Source of the DNA: Pyropia yezoensis
Lineage: Eukaryota > Rhodophyta > Bangiophyceae > Bangiales > Bangiaceae
Direction of reading: 5' to 3'
Length of the DNA: 64,000 nucleotides
Assembly (NCBI GenBank): GCA_009829735.1
Contig: CM020619.1
Span: 26,128,063-26,192,062 of the forward strand
In this document: positions 40,062 to 50,990 of the stretch, piece by piece
Position numbering within the stretch: the stretch's first letter is position 1
How the letters are laid out: each line of letters opens with the position of its first letter
Made by a program: the position numbers and the translations under genes
The notes under the pieces: model-generated
Told to the model about the DNA's origin: nothing
Seen by the model: only the letters and a program-made list of their open reading frames with translations
Database searches by the model: none

Positions 40062-41300
40062 CGTCGGCGGCACCGCGGCCCCGCCGCCGCCACCCGTCCC
40101 GACGGTCCACCCCCGCACCCGGGCGGGGGCTGCGCGCGCCTCCACACGTGCCGACACCGAGTGGGGCGGGGTCGCCACGGGTGGGACCGCCGCCGCCGCC
40201 GCCGCTGCGGCGGCGGCCGGCGGCAGGGGCGGGGGCGGGGCCGGCAGGGGCAGGGGCAGCGGTAGCCGGCGCGGTGGCCGCGGTGGCCGCGGCGACAGCG
40301 GTGGCGACGTCAGTGATTTAAGCGGCGGCGACGGCGACGGGGCCGGCGGGGCCGACGACGGCGCCCGCCGGCGGCGCGCAGCCGCCAGGGCCACCCACGC
40401 CCCCCCCGCCGTCAAAGGGGCGGCTGCCGCGGGCGGGGAGGGCGGCGGTGACCGCCGCGGCGGCGTGCCGCCAGTGGCGGCTGGCGTGGGGGCTGCCCCG
40501 GCGGCGGTCGCCCCCGCTGCCGTGGTGAGCGCGGCGGCGGGCGTGCCGGGCCACGGGGAGGTGGCCACCGTTCCATCGTCTGTGGCGGGGACGAGCGGCG
40601 GCGCAGCGGCTGTGGCGGCGGCGGCGGCGGCGGCGGTCCACCAAGCGGCGTGTGTGGCGGAGGGGTCCCCAGCAGGGGAACCCGCCGGGTGGCTTGGGCA
40701 GCTGGAGCTGCAGCCGCGACTGCCGCCGCCGCTGTGGCCGCCGTGACCGCCACCGCCGCCCGCACCGCGCGCCGGTGAAGCCGCGCTGCTGTCGCCGTGG
40801 CTGTCCTCGCTGTGGCGCGGCCGCTGCCGGCGGGGCACCTGTGTGCTCTCGCCCGGCCGTCCCCGTCGCCGGCGTCGCCGCGTCGTCCGCGGCAGCGACG
40901 ATGCCTCCACCGCGCAGCAGCCCTGCCGCGCACACGCAGACCGCAGCGCATGGCTGGGGGTTGGGGTGCCGCCACCGTCGCCGCCGCTGTCGTCGCCGCC
41001 ACCACCGGCGCCAGGGTCGTCTGCTCCGTCCATGCGCTCGTCGCGTGTGCCGCGACTCTCGTCCCCCCCGCCGCCGCTGTGGCTGGCCCCTGTGCCACGG
41101 CCGTGGCCACCGCCACCGCGACCACCACCACCGTGGTGGCTGTCAGGGATGCCAGCGAAGCCGTTGGCCGCTGCAGGCGGGAGCACCGGAGACGGTGGGA
41201 GACGCCCCACGTAGCGAGGGGGGCACGGCCGTGGCGACGCGGGCGGGTGGGTAGCACGCCCCGCCGTTCGGGGGACGGCGGCTGCTTGTGGCTGCTGTCG
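38400..41300. other. Very GC-rich low-complexity block
   Basis: Both strands show long ORFs of Pro, Gly, Ala and Arg because GC3-rich DNA lacks stop codons. CCG trinucleotide runs lie at 39353-39411 and 40018-40060. No frame gives a recognisable domain. An RGG-like frame (plus strand, about 40205-40310) and a Gly/Asp/His-rich frame (minus strand, about 40960-41150) are the most protein-like. Confidence 0.6.
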
Positions 41301-41585
41301 CGATGAGCGCCGCGGCGGCCGACGTGGCCGGGGACTCGCTGCCGGCGGGCTCGACGTCGGCAGGGGCGGCGGCGACCGGCCTGCGGGTGAGCCCCCGGCA
41401 GAGGGGTTGAGGGAAGGGTGGCGACGGAGGCGGTGGCCGCTGCGGCTGGTGCTGGCAGCGGCGGCAGCAGCTCCCAGAAGAGAGGTGTGCACAGCTGCAT
41501 GCGGGGTTGGTGACGGGGATGGGTGCTGCAAAAGGGATGCTGGGTCGCGCCTGACGTGCCGCCGCTCGAGGGGAGATGGCGCCAT
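39312..41585 (-). CDS. Possible Gly/Ser/Pro-rich protein (weak)
   Basis: 757 codons open from an ATG at 41585 (MAPSPLERRHVRRD). The most natural stretch is GFAGIPDSHHGGGGRGGGGHGRG followed by a Gly/Asp-rich part. The rest is Ala, Pro and Arg runs, including the CCG microsatellites. An equally long plus-strand ORF covers the same DNA. I cannot tell which, if either, is real. No domain, signal or membrane segment is convincing. Confidence 0.2.
39353..39411. repeat. (CCG)n microsatellite
   Basis: About 20 CCG/CCA triplets. A similar run is at 40018-40060 (14 perfect GCC), and another lies in a probable gene at 43760-43805. Confidence 0.95.
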
Positions 41586-42971
41586 ACGAGCCACAAGGAA
41601 CCCCTTCTCTGTTGTTGACGCGGCAAAAGCGGGTGGTAGGCTCGAGAATGGCAGATGCTGCCTGCCGCAGGGGCTCGCTGGCGCCAACAAGCGGTCCCGC
41701 TCAAATGGTCTAGGACGAAAGAGTCAGGCGTCCCCGCGGTCGGCAACAGACGGCCGCCAAGGTCGCACAACGCCCAGGGCGTAGCCACGCTGACAGGCGT
41801 AGGGACCGCGAGCGGCTATCGACGGCTGTGCCGGGTGCCCGACAGCCCACCAGTCCTGCCTGTCCACTGACGGAGAAGTGGGGTTGAGACAGGAGCAGGT
41901 AGTTCGCACCCCTTACCTCCGCGCAGGTTTCAGGCGGGCCGGCGGGCTGGCCCCTTTCAGCTGAGCGCCCAGACTCGGTGTGTGCTAAGCGCGGACTGGA
42001 AGAGGGGCGAGGGGAACGCGAGTGTTCTCGTGGGGCTGTCTCCATGGTGTTGCAACGGCAACGCGAAAGCTGAAGCACTCGCGAGGCCAGGAGCCCCGCC
42101 CCGAGGGCTTTGCTCCGTCTCGACGGGTGACCCTGGCGAGAGTCTCTGCCTGTGGCACACACTCTGTGCCGTGCTGGCCGGGGTCATACAGTGGGGGCCA
42201 CCGTCCAATCAGGATCTACGACGTCACGTACGTACATGCAATTTTCTCATGACATTGTCACCGTGCCAGCACATGCTCGCCACGAACATTTTTTCAAGTA
42301 GCTACAAGTGTATGTGTACGCGACTGTATTCGGCGAACAGTCTTGGCTGACATACACTTTACAGAAGAGCCCGTGACCACAAATATTCCACGACCCTAAA
42401 ATTCGTCTCAACCACCTTGCTCTCTGCCCCTCACATGCTCGGCTACAAAGCGACTTCCCTGGGGTTGCTTGAGCTCTTTGTCCTCCTGAGAACGTCTGCT
42501 ACCTTTCTGCACCATCACGATGCCGCTTCCTCAGTGTTCAGGGTCGATGACTGCCTGAAGCCTGTACAGAGTCGGGAGCAAGACAATGACAACGTTGCCG
42601 CCTGGGGGAGAATTCCGCCGTGACCGAGGGGCGACTGTCGCCCCCTCGCCTGGCTTTCTTCATTTGGGTGCGCGCCATCCCTCTTGTATGCTACCTCTCT
42701 CGGCGCTCTCCATCCGTTGAGGAGACCACGTCGATACGGCGCTCGGCAGCCAAGAGGTCTTTCGTGTGAGCCTGGGCACGCGTGTACTGTACATACGTAC
42801 AACAAGTGAGCTTGTTACTTCTGTTTTGTCGCGCGTGCTCGTGCAGACCCGTCCCGCCCCCCCCCCTCCCCACACTCCCTCTTGGTGACAGAGCCGTGAG
42901 CGGCCGCCCACGCGCAGGGGCAGTGCATCAACTGGGCCACGCCCGAGGCGCTCGAACTGGCCCGCCCTACC
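41586..42971. other. Spacer without recognised gene
   Basis: Moderate GC, no conserved ORF seen. It contains GTAC-rich spots (GTACGTAC near 42228; TGTACTGTACATACGTAC at 42784-42801) similar to the denser cluster at 45838-45931. Confidence 0.5.
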
Positions 42972-43176
42972 CTACGGCGCAGGGGCTGGGGTGACCGAGA
43001 CGCCCACGCACACAAACGCATCAGAGTCGCTTTGCCGCAGCGCCTCCAGCGTGGCAGCGTCCACAACGCGGGAGAAGCCTCGCCGACGGGCCGGCGCGCC
43101 CCGCCGCGCGGCGGGCGTCGGCGACGGCGACCGCCGCGTCGGCAGCGGCGACCGCCGCCAGCTCCGCGTCACTGTC

Positions 43177-43207
<31 letters not shown>

Positions 43208-43758
43208 GCAGTAGCGGCGGTGGTGGTGGCGGTGGCGGTGGCAGTGGTTGGTGGCAGTGGCGGCCTCTCCGCCGCGCGCACGCGGGGGCCAGCGGCGGAC
43301 CCACGGGGGGTACGCTTGACGGCACCACCCGCAGGGATGACCGGGGTGACCCAGGGGGAGAGACGGCGGCGGAACCGACCCACGCGGTGGATGCGCCCTT
43401 CCCCTCGCCCCCCCCCACCTCCTCCTCCCCCCGGCCCCCACAGGGGAGAGGCGGTTGCGGATTTGAAAGTCGGGAGCAGCGTCAGGGGTGCCCCCCGCCC
43501 GCGTCTGCGCATCGACGCCCGGGCGGAGCAGCGCGGTCATCCGCCCCCCCCGCCGGGGCGGGGGCCATTGGCGGCGGCGGCGGGGACCGGGTGGTCCACC
43601 ACACGCCGCCCCACCAGCGTCGGCTGCCGCCAGTGGGCACCCCACAGCCGCCGCTGCCGCAGCAGCAGCCGCGCGCCGACGAGGGCGGCGGGGAGCGCTG
43701 CGACGGCCGCCGCGCCCTCCCCGTGGCGTACCGGGTGCCGGGTGCCCCCGCCGAGGCG

Positions 43759-43807
<49 letters not shown>

Positions 43808-43854
43808 TCCTCGTCGTCGGGGTCGTCCGCCGTGGTCGCCCCAAACGCATCCAT
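42972..43854 (-). CDS. Unrecognised protein gene with frame breaks at G-runs
   Basis: The start MDAFGATTADDPDDEDAGGG (ATG at 43854) and the end GFSRVVDAATLEALRQSDSDAFVCVGVSV (stop at 42972) both look like real protein. They are in different frames. Between them are coding-like pieces: LLLRQRRLWGAHWRQPTLVGRRVVDHPVP in the first frame, DFQIRNRLSP in another, and RIHRVGRFRRRLSPWVTPVIPAGGAV in the first again. The shifts fall near short G or C runs (about 43541-43560 and 43410-43440). A 15-Gly run comes from the CCG microsatellite at 43760-43805. I do not recognise the family. It may be one gene with run-length errors, or a decayed one. Confidence 0.4.
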
Positions 43855-44299
43855 CCTACCCGCACCGCCCACAGCGTGTGCGGGGGCCGCCCACAGGCGG
43901 CCTACGGTGGGGGGTGCGCCCCGGCGGGAGCAGCCTCCGCGGGGACCCGCAGCCGCTCGGCGGGGCCTCTTCCGAGGCGGTCCGCCGCCGGGCGGTCGGC
44001 CGCTCCCGGCGGGGACGCCCGATGGGGCAGCGCCCCCCCGCGGCGGCGGTGCGACCCCCGCTGGGGGGTCTGGCTGCCGCCCCGGCCGTCGCCGCCGCGA
44101 CGCCCACCGCCGCCGCGGTCGGCCCCATCGCCGGCGCCCCCCACCGCCAGGGCCATCACCGGGCAGCAGCGACTGTGGCCGCCAGAGCGACGACGCCCAC
44201 CGCGTGACGGCGCCCGCTGCGCATCTGGCCTTTTGCTGACAAGCCCGCTGCTGCTGCGGCCCCGGTCCCTGCCGCCGCTGCGGTGGGACTGCAGTCCGC

Positions 44300-45560
44300 T
44301 GCTGGCGGCTGTGGCCGCTGCTGTCGCCGCGGCGGCCGCCACCGCTGCCTGGGCGGCCGCCGCCGCGGAGCGCTGGCGTCGTGCGCGCCCCCCTGCGGGT
44401 GCGCCATCCCGCTGCTGCGCTCGTGGCTGCTGCCGCGGCGGCCGCTGCGTCAGCCGCCGTGGCCGGCACCGGTGGCCACCCGGCAAAAAGGCCTGCGGAT
44501 GCAGGGCACCGCAGGCCGCCGCCGGCTACCGCCCGCCGCCGCCCGCCACCGTCCGCTGCTGCTGGGCGGGACGCTGCCACGGGCCGCCGTCTGGTGTCGC
44601 TCGCTGCTTCCTCATGGCGCCCGCTGCGTCCGCCGCCGCGAGCCGGTCCGCCCGCCCGCTCCGACTGGGCGCCGGCCGCTGCCACCCACTGCCGGCCGCT
44701 GCCGCCCGGTACGGCGCGCAGCCGCCCAGGTCGGCCCACTGCTGCCAGGCACCGCCCGGCTCCGCTCGGAAGCAGCTCGGCGGCGCCTGACACCGCTCGC
44801 TGTTGCCGGGCACCCCTTGCTGGTGCTGGGCACCACCCGCCGCCCGCTGCCACCCGCCGCTGCCCGCCACCAGTCCCTGCTGCCCGTCACCTCCTGCGGC
44901 CGCTCGCCGCGCGGGCCCCCGTCTCTTGGCACCGCCCGCTCTCACGTGGCACCCGCGGCCCCCGCCCAGCACCGATTGCCGCCGCGCGGCCCCGCCAGCA
45001 GCCGTCCGGCACTCCCCGCTGCAGTCCGGCGCTCCCCGCTGCCGCCCGGCACCACCGGCCGCCACCCGCAACTGGCTGCTGCGCAACGCAGCTGCCGCCG
45101 CGCGACCCTCCCCATCCGCCGACCGCCACCCACGACGGCCCGCTGGCGCCCACTGCCTGTTGGCGTCTGCTGCCGCATGGCTCAGCCCCCAGCCCCCGAG
45201 GCTCTGCCGGCTGCGGCCCACTGCCGGCTGCGGCCCACTGCCGGCTGCGGCCCACTGCCGGCTGCGGCCCACTGCCACCACCCTCCCCGCCGCTGCCGGC
45301 GACGACAGCAGCCGGCAGCGGCCGGTCGCTGCCAGCCGCAGCCGTCCGGCACCGCCCGCAGCTGCTCGGCAACGCCCGAGGCCGTTTCGGCACCGCCTGC
45401 TACCGCTGGGCATCGCCGCCCGCCGCCCTACGCTGCCCAACGCCCTCTGGGGACCGTCTGGCACCGCCTGCCGCTGCCAGGCACCGCCCGCTGTTGCCCG
45501 GCACTGTCCACTGCCGAGCGACACTGCCAGTTGCCGCCTGACACCACCCGCTGGCGCTCT
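44300..45560. repeat. Degenerate CCGCTGCCNGGCACCGCC minisatellite
   Basis: About 1.2 kb of loosely repeated CCGCTGCC, GGCACCGCC and CACTGCC blocks, unlike the 28 kb array in core sequence but similar in style. Perfect 17-bp units lie at 45208-45275. ORFs across it (for example 44283-45731) are repeat translations and are not called. Confidence 0.7.
45208..45275. repeat. 17-bp tandem repeat, four perfect copies
   Basis: CGGCTGCGGCCCACTGC repeated four times head to tail. Confidence 0.95.
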
Positions 45561-45837
45561 TCTGCCGCTGCCGATGCAGCGGCAGCGACTTTCCCTGCCC
45601 TGCGCTGGGGCTATCGCCGCTGCCGCAGCGCGGCGCTGGCTGCGACCTGCGTCGGGGGGGTCGCAGTGAGCTGCCGCGGGGCGGTAGGCATGGCGGCGGC
45701 GGGCACCGCGGCCACTCGCCGCGTGGACTGAGAGCGGTGGCGGCTGGCCACGTGGGCGGTTTCACGGACAAGACTTGTCTTCGTGATTCGGGTACGTTAG
45801 TTAAATGGTGCGTCACTGTGTTCGAAACGGTCGTGCA

Positions 45838-45931
45838 AGTACAATAGTAGTACAGTATTGTACAGGCATACTTACAAGCTCGAATGATACTGTGCAAAGT
45901 ACTGTACAAACTGTACTGTACAGGCTGTACA
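45838..45931. promoter_or_regulatory. Cluster of GTAC palindromes
   Basis: Eight GTAC cores in about 95 bp, mostly as TGTACA/TGTACT and twice doubled as GTACTGTAC, in an AT-rich island inside GC-rich DNA. GTAC is the core bound by SBP-domain regulators such as Chlamydomonas CRR1. Whether any nearby gene uses it is unknown. Confidence 0.4.
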
Positions 45932-45989
45932 TCTGTGAGCCCGGAACACTGCAGCTGCGCATCGCCCACGACCCGTGCCTCTGCGCCCG

Positions 45990-47413
45990 ATTCGCGCTTC
46001 CTGGGCGGCCGCTCGACGAGCCGATGGGTGCATTCGACGGTCAGCGGCTCTGCAACCGGCAAATGCTAGAAGGCCTCTCCTCCCGCCGCCGCGCTTGACG
46101 TGCATGCCCACCGGCGGGGCGGTCGGGGGTGGCTTAAGAGGCGCGGGTGGTGGCAGACGACGGGGGGTTGGGGTGGGAGAGTGGAGAAGAGGGGGAGTGA
46201 GGAAGAGGAAGAGGGGGGCAGGGCAGGGGTGCCGTTGGGGATGGTCTTGGGGGGGGGGGGGGGCGCGGGAGGGGGGAACGGGGATGATCCCGGTGGCGGG
46301 GCGTACAGCTCCTCCCCCCTCCCCGCCCTCCGCGGCGTGATCGTGCGCGAGAGTAGGGGTACGGGGTGGGGGGCGCGGGGGGGGGGGCGACTGGGCCGCT
46401 CCCCGTTCGCCTGGGAGCGCGCCCGCCACGGTGACGGCACAGTCGCCGCCGCCTGCGCCACCCCCCCGCCGCGGCGACTGGCGAGCAGCGACGACGGGTG
46501 GCTCGTGGGGCGGCCGGGGTGGTCTTTACGTGGCTGGGAGGTGGGGGGGGCGGGGGGCGGGGGGCGGGGGGCGGGGGGCGGGGGTGGGGTGGTGGAAGCA
46601 GGGGGGAGCTCCTCTGCCAGTGCGTTCGTGTGCATTCCCCCCCCTTCCCCTCCTCGCCCCCCACACGCACTCCCCACATCCCGGCCGTGTGCTCTCTTGT
46701 TTGAACGGTCACCCACCACGGGCGTTTGCCTTTGTTCTGGTTATCTGCTGTGGCGAAGTTAAGGGGGGACGAAGAGGGACGGACGATGACGGGTCCCGTC
46801 TCTGTCAGAAGGGGGGGGGGGAGCAGCAGCACGGCACCCGCCGCGGGCTTGCCCTCCCGGTGACGCGGTGAACACGGCGGGGGGGGGGGGAGGTGACAGT
46901 GCGGCGGGACTGTCGGCCTACCTGCTCCCCCCGCTGCTCCCCCCGCGGTGACACGGAACCCGGCGGGCGCCCGTGGCGCCATGGCCTGCGCCCGCTGGGG
47001 CGGGGGGAAGGAGAGGGTTGGGTGGGGGGGCGGGCGAGGGAGCGGACCACCCCGGCCAGCCTGCGGTCATAGATCCTGGCCACTCCTCCCATCACCCCCC
47101 CACCCCCCCCCCACCCACCGGCTTCCGTCGTTGGTGGCTGCTGGCGACTAAGGGGGGGGGGGGGGGGCGGCGAGGTGCGACTGCGGACTGTGCCCACCAC
47201 GACGGCCGCGGTGGGTGCAGAGCGGCGGCGTGCACCACCGCCGCGCGGCCGCTTGGGTGGCGCCGTGCCGGCGCACCCCCCGTCAGCATCCGCTGCGGTT
47301 GCGCATGTCTGCCGCTGGCCGCCGCCGCCACCGCCACCGCTCACCGTCGACGGTACCCCTAGCGCGCGGGTGAGGCCGTCGCCGTCGCTCCCGCGCCAGC
47401 CCAGTCGGCCGCC
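45990..47413. other. Low-complexity GC-rich spacer before the subtilase gene
   Basis: Many G-runs (for example 46248-46262 and 47152-47167) and a repeated GGGGGGCGGGGGGCG block (46543-46584). Long ORFs exist in several frames but are Pro/Gly/Arg strings. No gene recognised. Confidence 0.5.
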
Positions 47414-49491
47414 ATGACTGTCCTGGTGGAGCACGCTAAACCAGAGGGGGGGGGAGGGGTGGTGGCGGCCCCCCCCCACGCCCCTCTGGGCGGCGGCGGC
47501 GGCGGCGGCGGCGCCCCCGGCGGGTGGGGGGGGAGGCGACGGTGGCGGCGGCTGCCCAGAGGCCGGCGCCGTACCCTCGCTGCCGCGGCGGTGGTGGTCA
47601 CGCTGGGTGGCCTGTGCGTGCTGGCCGCCGACGGGGAGGAGGGGTGGCGGCCCTGGCGTGCCCCCCGCGGCGGTGGCCGTGGGGCTGGGGGCGGTGAGGC
47701 TGAGAGCAGTGGGGATGCCGCCTCTGCCGTCGCCGCCGCCCATGGTGGGAAGGCGGGCGCGGTGGCGCGCAATGCCGGGGCGGGCGTGACCGCCCGCGTA
47801 TCTTCGGCGGCAGCGGTGGCCGCGTGGCCGTCTGAAGCCGACCGGGGCGGCGCTACGGCCGCGCTGGCCGGAAGCGGTATCTTTCGTGGCCTCCCCACCG
47901 CGGCGGTGGCGGCGGCAGCAGCAGCGGCCGCTGAGGGGGGAGCCCCCGCCGCTCTAGCCCCCAACCGCACCACCGCTGCCGGGCGGGGGGCAGCTTTGTC
48001 GGCGGTGGCTGCGTCGTCGTCGTCAATGACAGCGGCGGCGGCAGCGGCGGCGGCGGCGGCGATGGCGGCAGCGGCGGCAGCGGCAGCGGCGGCAGCGGCG
48101 TCAGCGGCAGCGGCGTCAGCGGCAGCGGCAGCAACTGCGGCGGGGGCGCCTGCCGCCGCCACCGCGGCGGCCGCTCCCGACACGTTTCGTGGCGTCTCCT
48201 TTGGCCTACAGGGCCTGCCGGCCATGGCTCGCGCGCGCACCCGCTTGCGCGTGTCGGCGGCGGGGGCGACGGCGGCGGCAGCAGCCATAGCCACCGCCCC
48301 CCGACCTTCACCCCCACGTCTGCCTTCCGGCGCGTCGGCCTCGCCCGCCCGTGGCAGCCGCGGCGGCGGTGGTGACAGCGTGTCTGCGCCCCCCCCCCCC
48401 TCCCCCTCTGACGGTGGGTGCTACCCCGCCGCCGGCGAGGGCGTCCACGTCTTTGTCCTCGACACGGGCTGCCGCCCCGGCCACGAGCAGCTCCACCCCC
48501 GCGCGGCCGTCACGGCGGCGCCCGGCTCCCCCTACGCTAGTGGCGTGGATGACTTCGGCCACGGCACGCACGTGGCGTCGATTATCGCCGGGCGTGACCT
48601 GGGCGTCGCCCCCCGCTGCAGGGTGACGTGCCTAAAGGCGCTGTCCGCGACGAATGACGGGTCGTCTGCCGACGTGATTTCCGCCATCGGGGTGGTTACT
48701 GCGTGGGCGGCCGCCCACCCGCGGTCCCCCGTGGTGATGAGCGTCAGCCTGGGCGTTGCCGCCAGCCGCTGGTTCACCGCCCTCGACGGTGCCATCAATG
48801 GGGCCTACCACGCGGGGGTGCTGCCCGTCATCTCGGCAGGCAACGCTGGGCGGGACGCGTGCGCGTTCACACCCGCCCGCGCGGCGCACGCGCTGACCGT
48901 CGCGGCGCTCGACGGGGGGGGGGGGAAGGGTGGCTGGCTCGGGGGGCTGTCCGCCCCAACGCCACGGCCGCCGCCGCGGCGAGGGGGTGGGGGCCGGGGG
49001 GGAGCGTGGCGGCCGCCGCGGTGAGGCGTCCCGCTACTGTGGCAGGGGCGGCCGTGGTGCCTGCAGCGGCGGCAGCGGGGGCGGCTTGGACACCGCCGAC
49101 GGGCGGCGCCCCCCCACTTCCTCCCCGCCCCCCCTTCTCCGCGCGCTCAGCGCCCCGCCTCGCCCCCTTTTCTAACCGTGGCCGCTGCGTGTCCCTGGCC
49201 GCCCCCGGCGTGGACATTTGGTCGGCTCACAATGCCGGCGATGATGCCTACGCCATGGCCAGTGGAACGTCCATGGCGGCGCCGCACGTGAGCGGCCTTG
49301 CCGCCCTGGTGTGGGCGGAGAACCCCACTGCCAGCGTGCGGGCGGTGCGGGCGGCGTTACTGGAGGGATCCGTCCCGGTTGGCGGGGGCGGGGGGGTACG
49401 CTCTGTCGGGCTTGGAGGGGGAGGGGAGTGCGTCGTTGCGCAGTCCGAGGGAGGGGTCACCCGCTGGCTTCGCGACGTGATGGGCTGGTGA
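47414..49491 (+). CDS. Subtilisin-like serine protease (S8), probably membrane-anchored
   Basis: Starts at the ATG in GCCGCCATGAC. A basic stretch then RTLAAAAVVVTLGGLCVLAA looks like a signal anchor (residues 53-73). About 250 residues are Ala-rich linker. The peptidase core has Asp350 (VLDTGC), His383 (GHGTHV), oxyanion Asn477 (ISAGNAG) and the Ser motif GTSMAAPHVSG. The family cleaves proteins in secretory or extracellular compartments. The frame changes by one after a run of 12 Gs (48914-48925), between Asn and Ser. The serine part is in the next frame (SNRGRCVSLAAPGVDIWSAH) and the stop is at 49491. All four catalytic motifs are intact, so a run-length error or a small intron is more likely than loss of function. 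About 60 residues are inserted before SNRGRC. Confidence 0.85.
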
Positions 49492-50990
49492 GGGGGTCGG
49501 TAGAGAGAGAATGGGGGGGGAGCAACTTCGACAAGACGGTGCGGTGTGCACCGAGCCCGTTGAAAGGGGGGAGTGGCAAGGGAAGCGGCTGGAACACCTG
49601 CGTGTGGACGCGCTGGGTCGCGCCGCGCTGCGGACGCTGCGGCTGCCGCCGCCGCTCGTCCCCCGGGACTGGGCGAGCCCTCTCGTCCCCACCCACGGCG
49701 AGTGCCCTTAGCCGGCGTTGGGGGGGGGGGGGAGACGCCCCGCCTCACGAGGCTAGGGAGCCGTAGCTGCTACACAAGAGCTGCGGGGGGTGGCGGCGGG
49801 GACGATGGCGGGGACCGTATGGATAGGGGGGGATCGCGACGTCGTTTGGCAGCGACATCCGCTGCGAGGTACGCGACGGCGGCTGTGGGCGTTGACGGGT
49901 GGGCGGGCAGTGTGGCAGGGGATGGGGCCGGCCGCTGTGCGGCGGCGGCGGCGGCACTGGCGCCGGTGGTGGTCGTTGCCCCCCTATGCGTGGGGGCAAT
50001 CGTCCACCTCCGCGCCCGTCGCGGCACAGGCCGCAGCTGCCCCCCCGCCTCCCCCCGTCTCTCCGCGCGCCACCGCGGAGCCACAAGCGGCAGAGGCTCT
50101 GCCGCCACGGCGGGCGGAAACGACGGCCGAGAGGATCAGCGTCGGCGGGACGGCGACTGGCTTTGTGGTGGCGTCGTCGGCGGTGGCGATGGCGGCGCCA
50201 GCGGTGCAGCCGCGATGGCCGCACACGGGGTCGTGGGCCCGGCTGGACCTACTCGAGGAATGGGCAGCCTCCTCCCCCCCCCCGAACCCCCTGGCGGGTT
50301 TTTTTCTTGCCGGACGGGAGTAGCAGCAGTAGGTGGCGGGACGGGTGGGGAAAGGCAGGCAGGTGGCACACCCGATGAGGGAGGCGCGCAAGATGGTGAG
50401 GGGAACCAGTGCAAGCAGAAGAAAAAAAAAAACTTGTTACCAGGTATGTTTGCTTTTTTCGAACGTATACGCTGGCGCGCCTGGGGAAAATGTATAACTG
50501 GACCGTGTCGTTGGCCTGCTGCCGTGACCACATATGACGCGCGTACCGCCGATGCAGTTGCTGACACAATGAATGAACTGCGTGAGGCAGCAAGTTCTGT
50601 ACAGCATGATCATGGGGTTGGGCGCCCAGTCAATGTGGCTGTGATCTATGTCCCAGCAACAGAAAGACAGAGTCCGTTTCCGGACGCCATTCGCTGTCCA
50701 GAGATAGTTGGGGTTTGCGAACAGGTCAAGCTGAGCTTCGCTGGGTCCCCACTGGGTCCCATCATGACCATGGTCAATGGCGATGCCAAGAGTCCTCCTT
50801 AACGTGCAAAGTGTCAAACGCGACGAGCACACACAACATGCGTGCACTGTAGACACAAAGAAAAGTGAGGATAACATGAGAGGGTTGCTCTGGGATGGAG
50901 CCTCAATGGATCCTCTCCCCAGCCGCACCAGCATCAGGAAACATGAAAACGTCGGACGAGAGCAAAATGGCGCTCCAGGGTGCACCCCGG
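49492..50990. other. Spacer without recognised gene
   Basis: A plus-strand frame (49573-50802) has one hydrophobic stretch (LAPVVVVAPLCVGAIVHL) and an ordinary-looking end (RPVNVAVIYVPATERQSPFP). Neither matches anything I know, and the middle is low complexity. An A-run at 50422-50433 and AT-richer DNA to 50980 follow. Confidence 0.4.

Noticed and set aside
38824..40746. 640-codon plus-strand ORF with RGG-like stretch
   Set aside because: Overlaps an equally long minus-strand ORF in CCG-repeat DNA; many starts are non-ATG. Not separable from chance.
44283..45731. 482-codon ORF
   Set aside because: Translation of the degenerate CCGCTGCC/GGCACCGCC repeat.
46805..47743. 312-codon minus-strand ORF
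   Set aside because: Shadow of the subtilase start region; low-complexity Pro/Arg/Gly.
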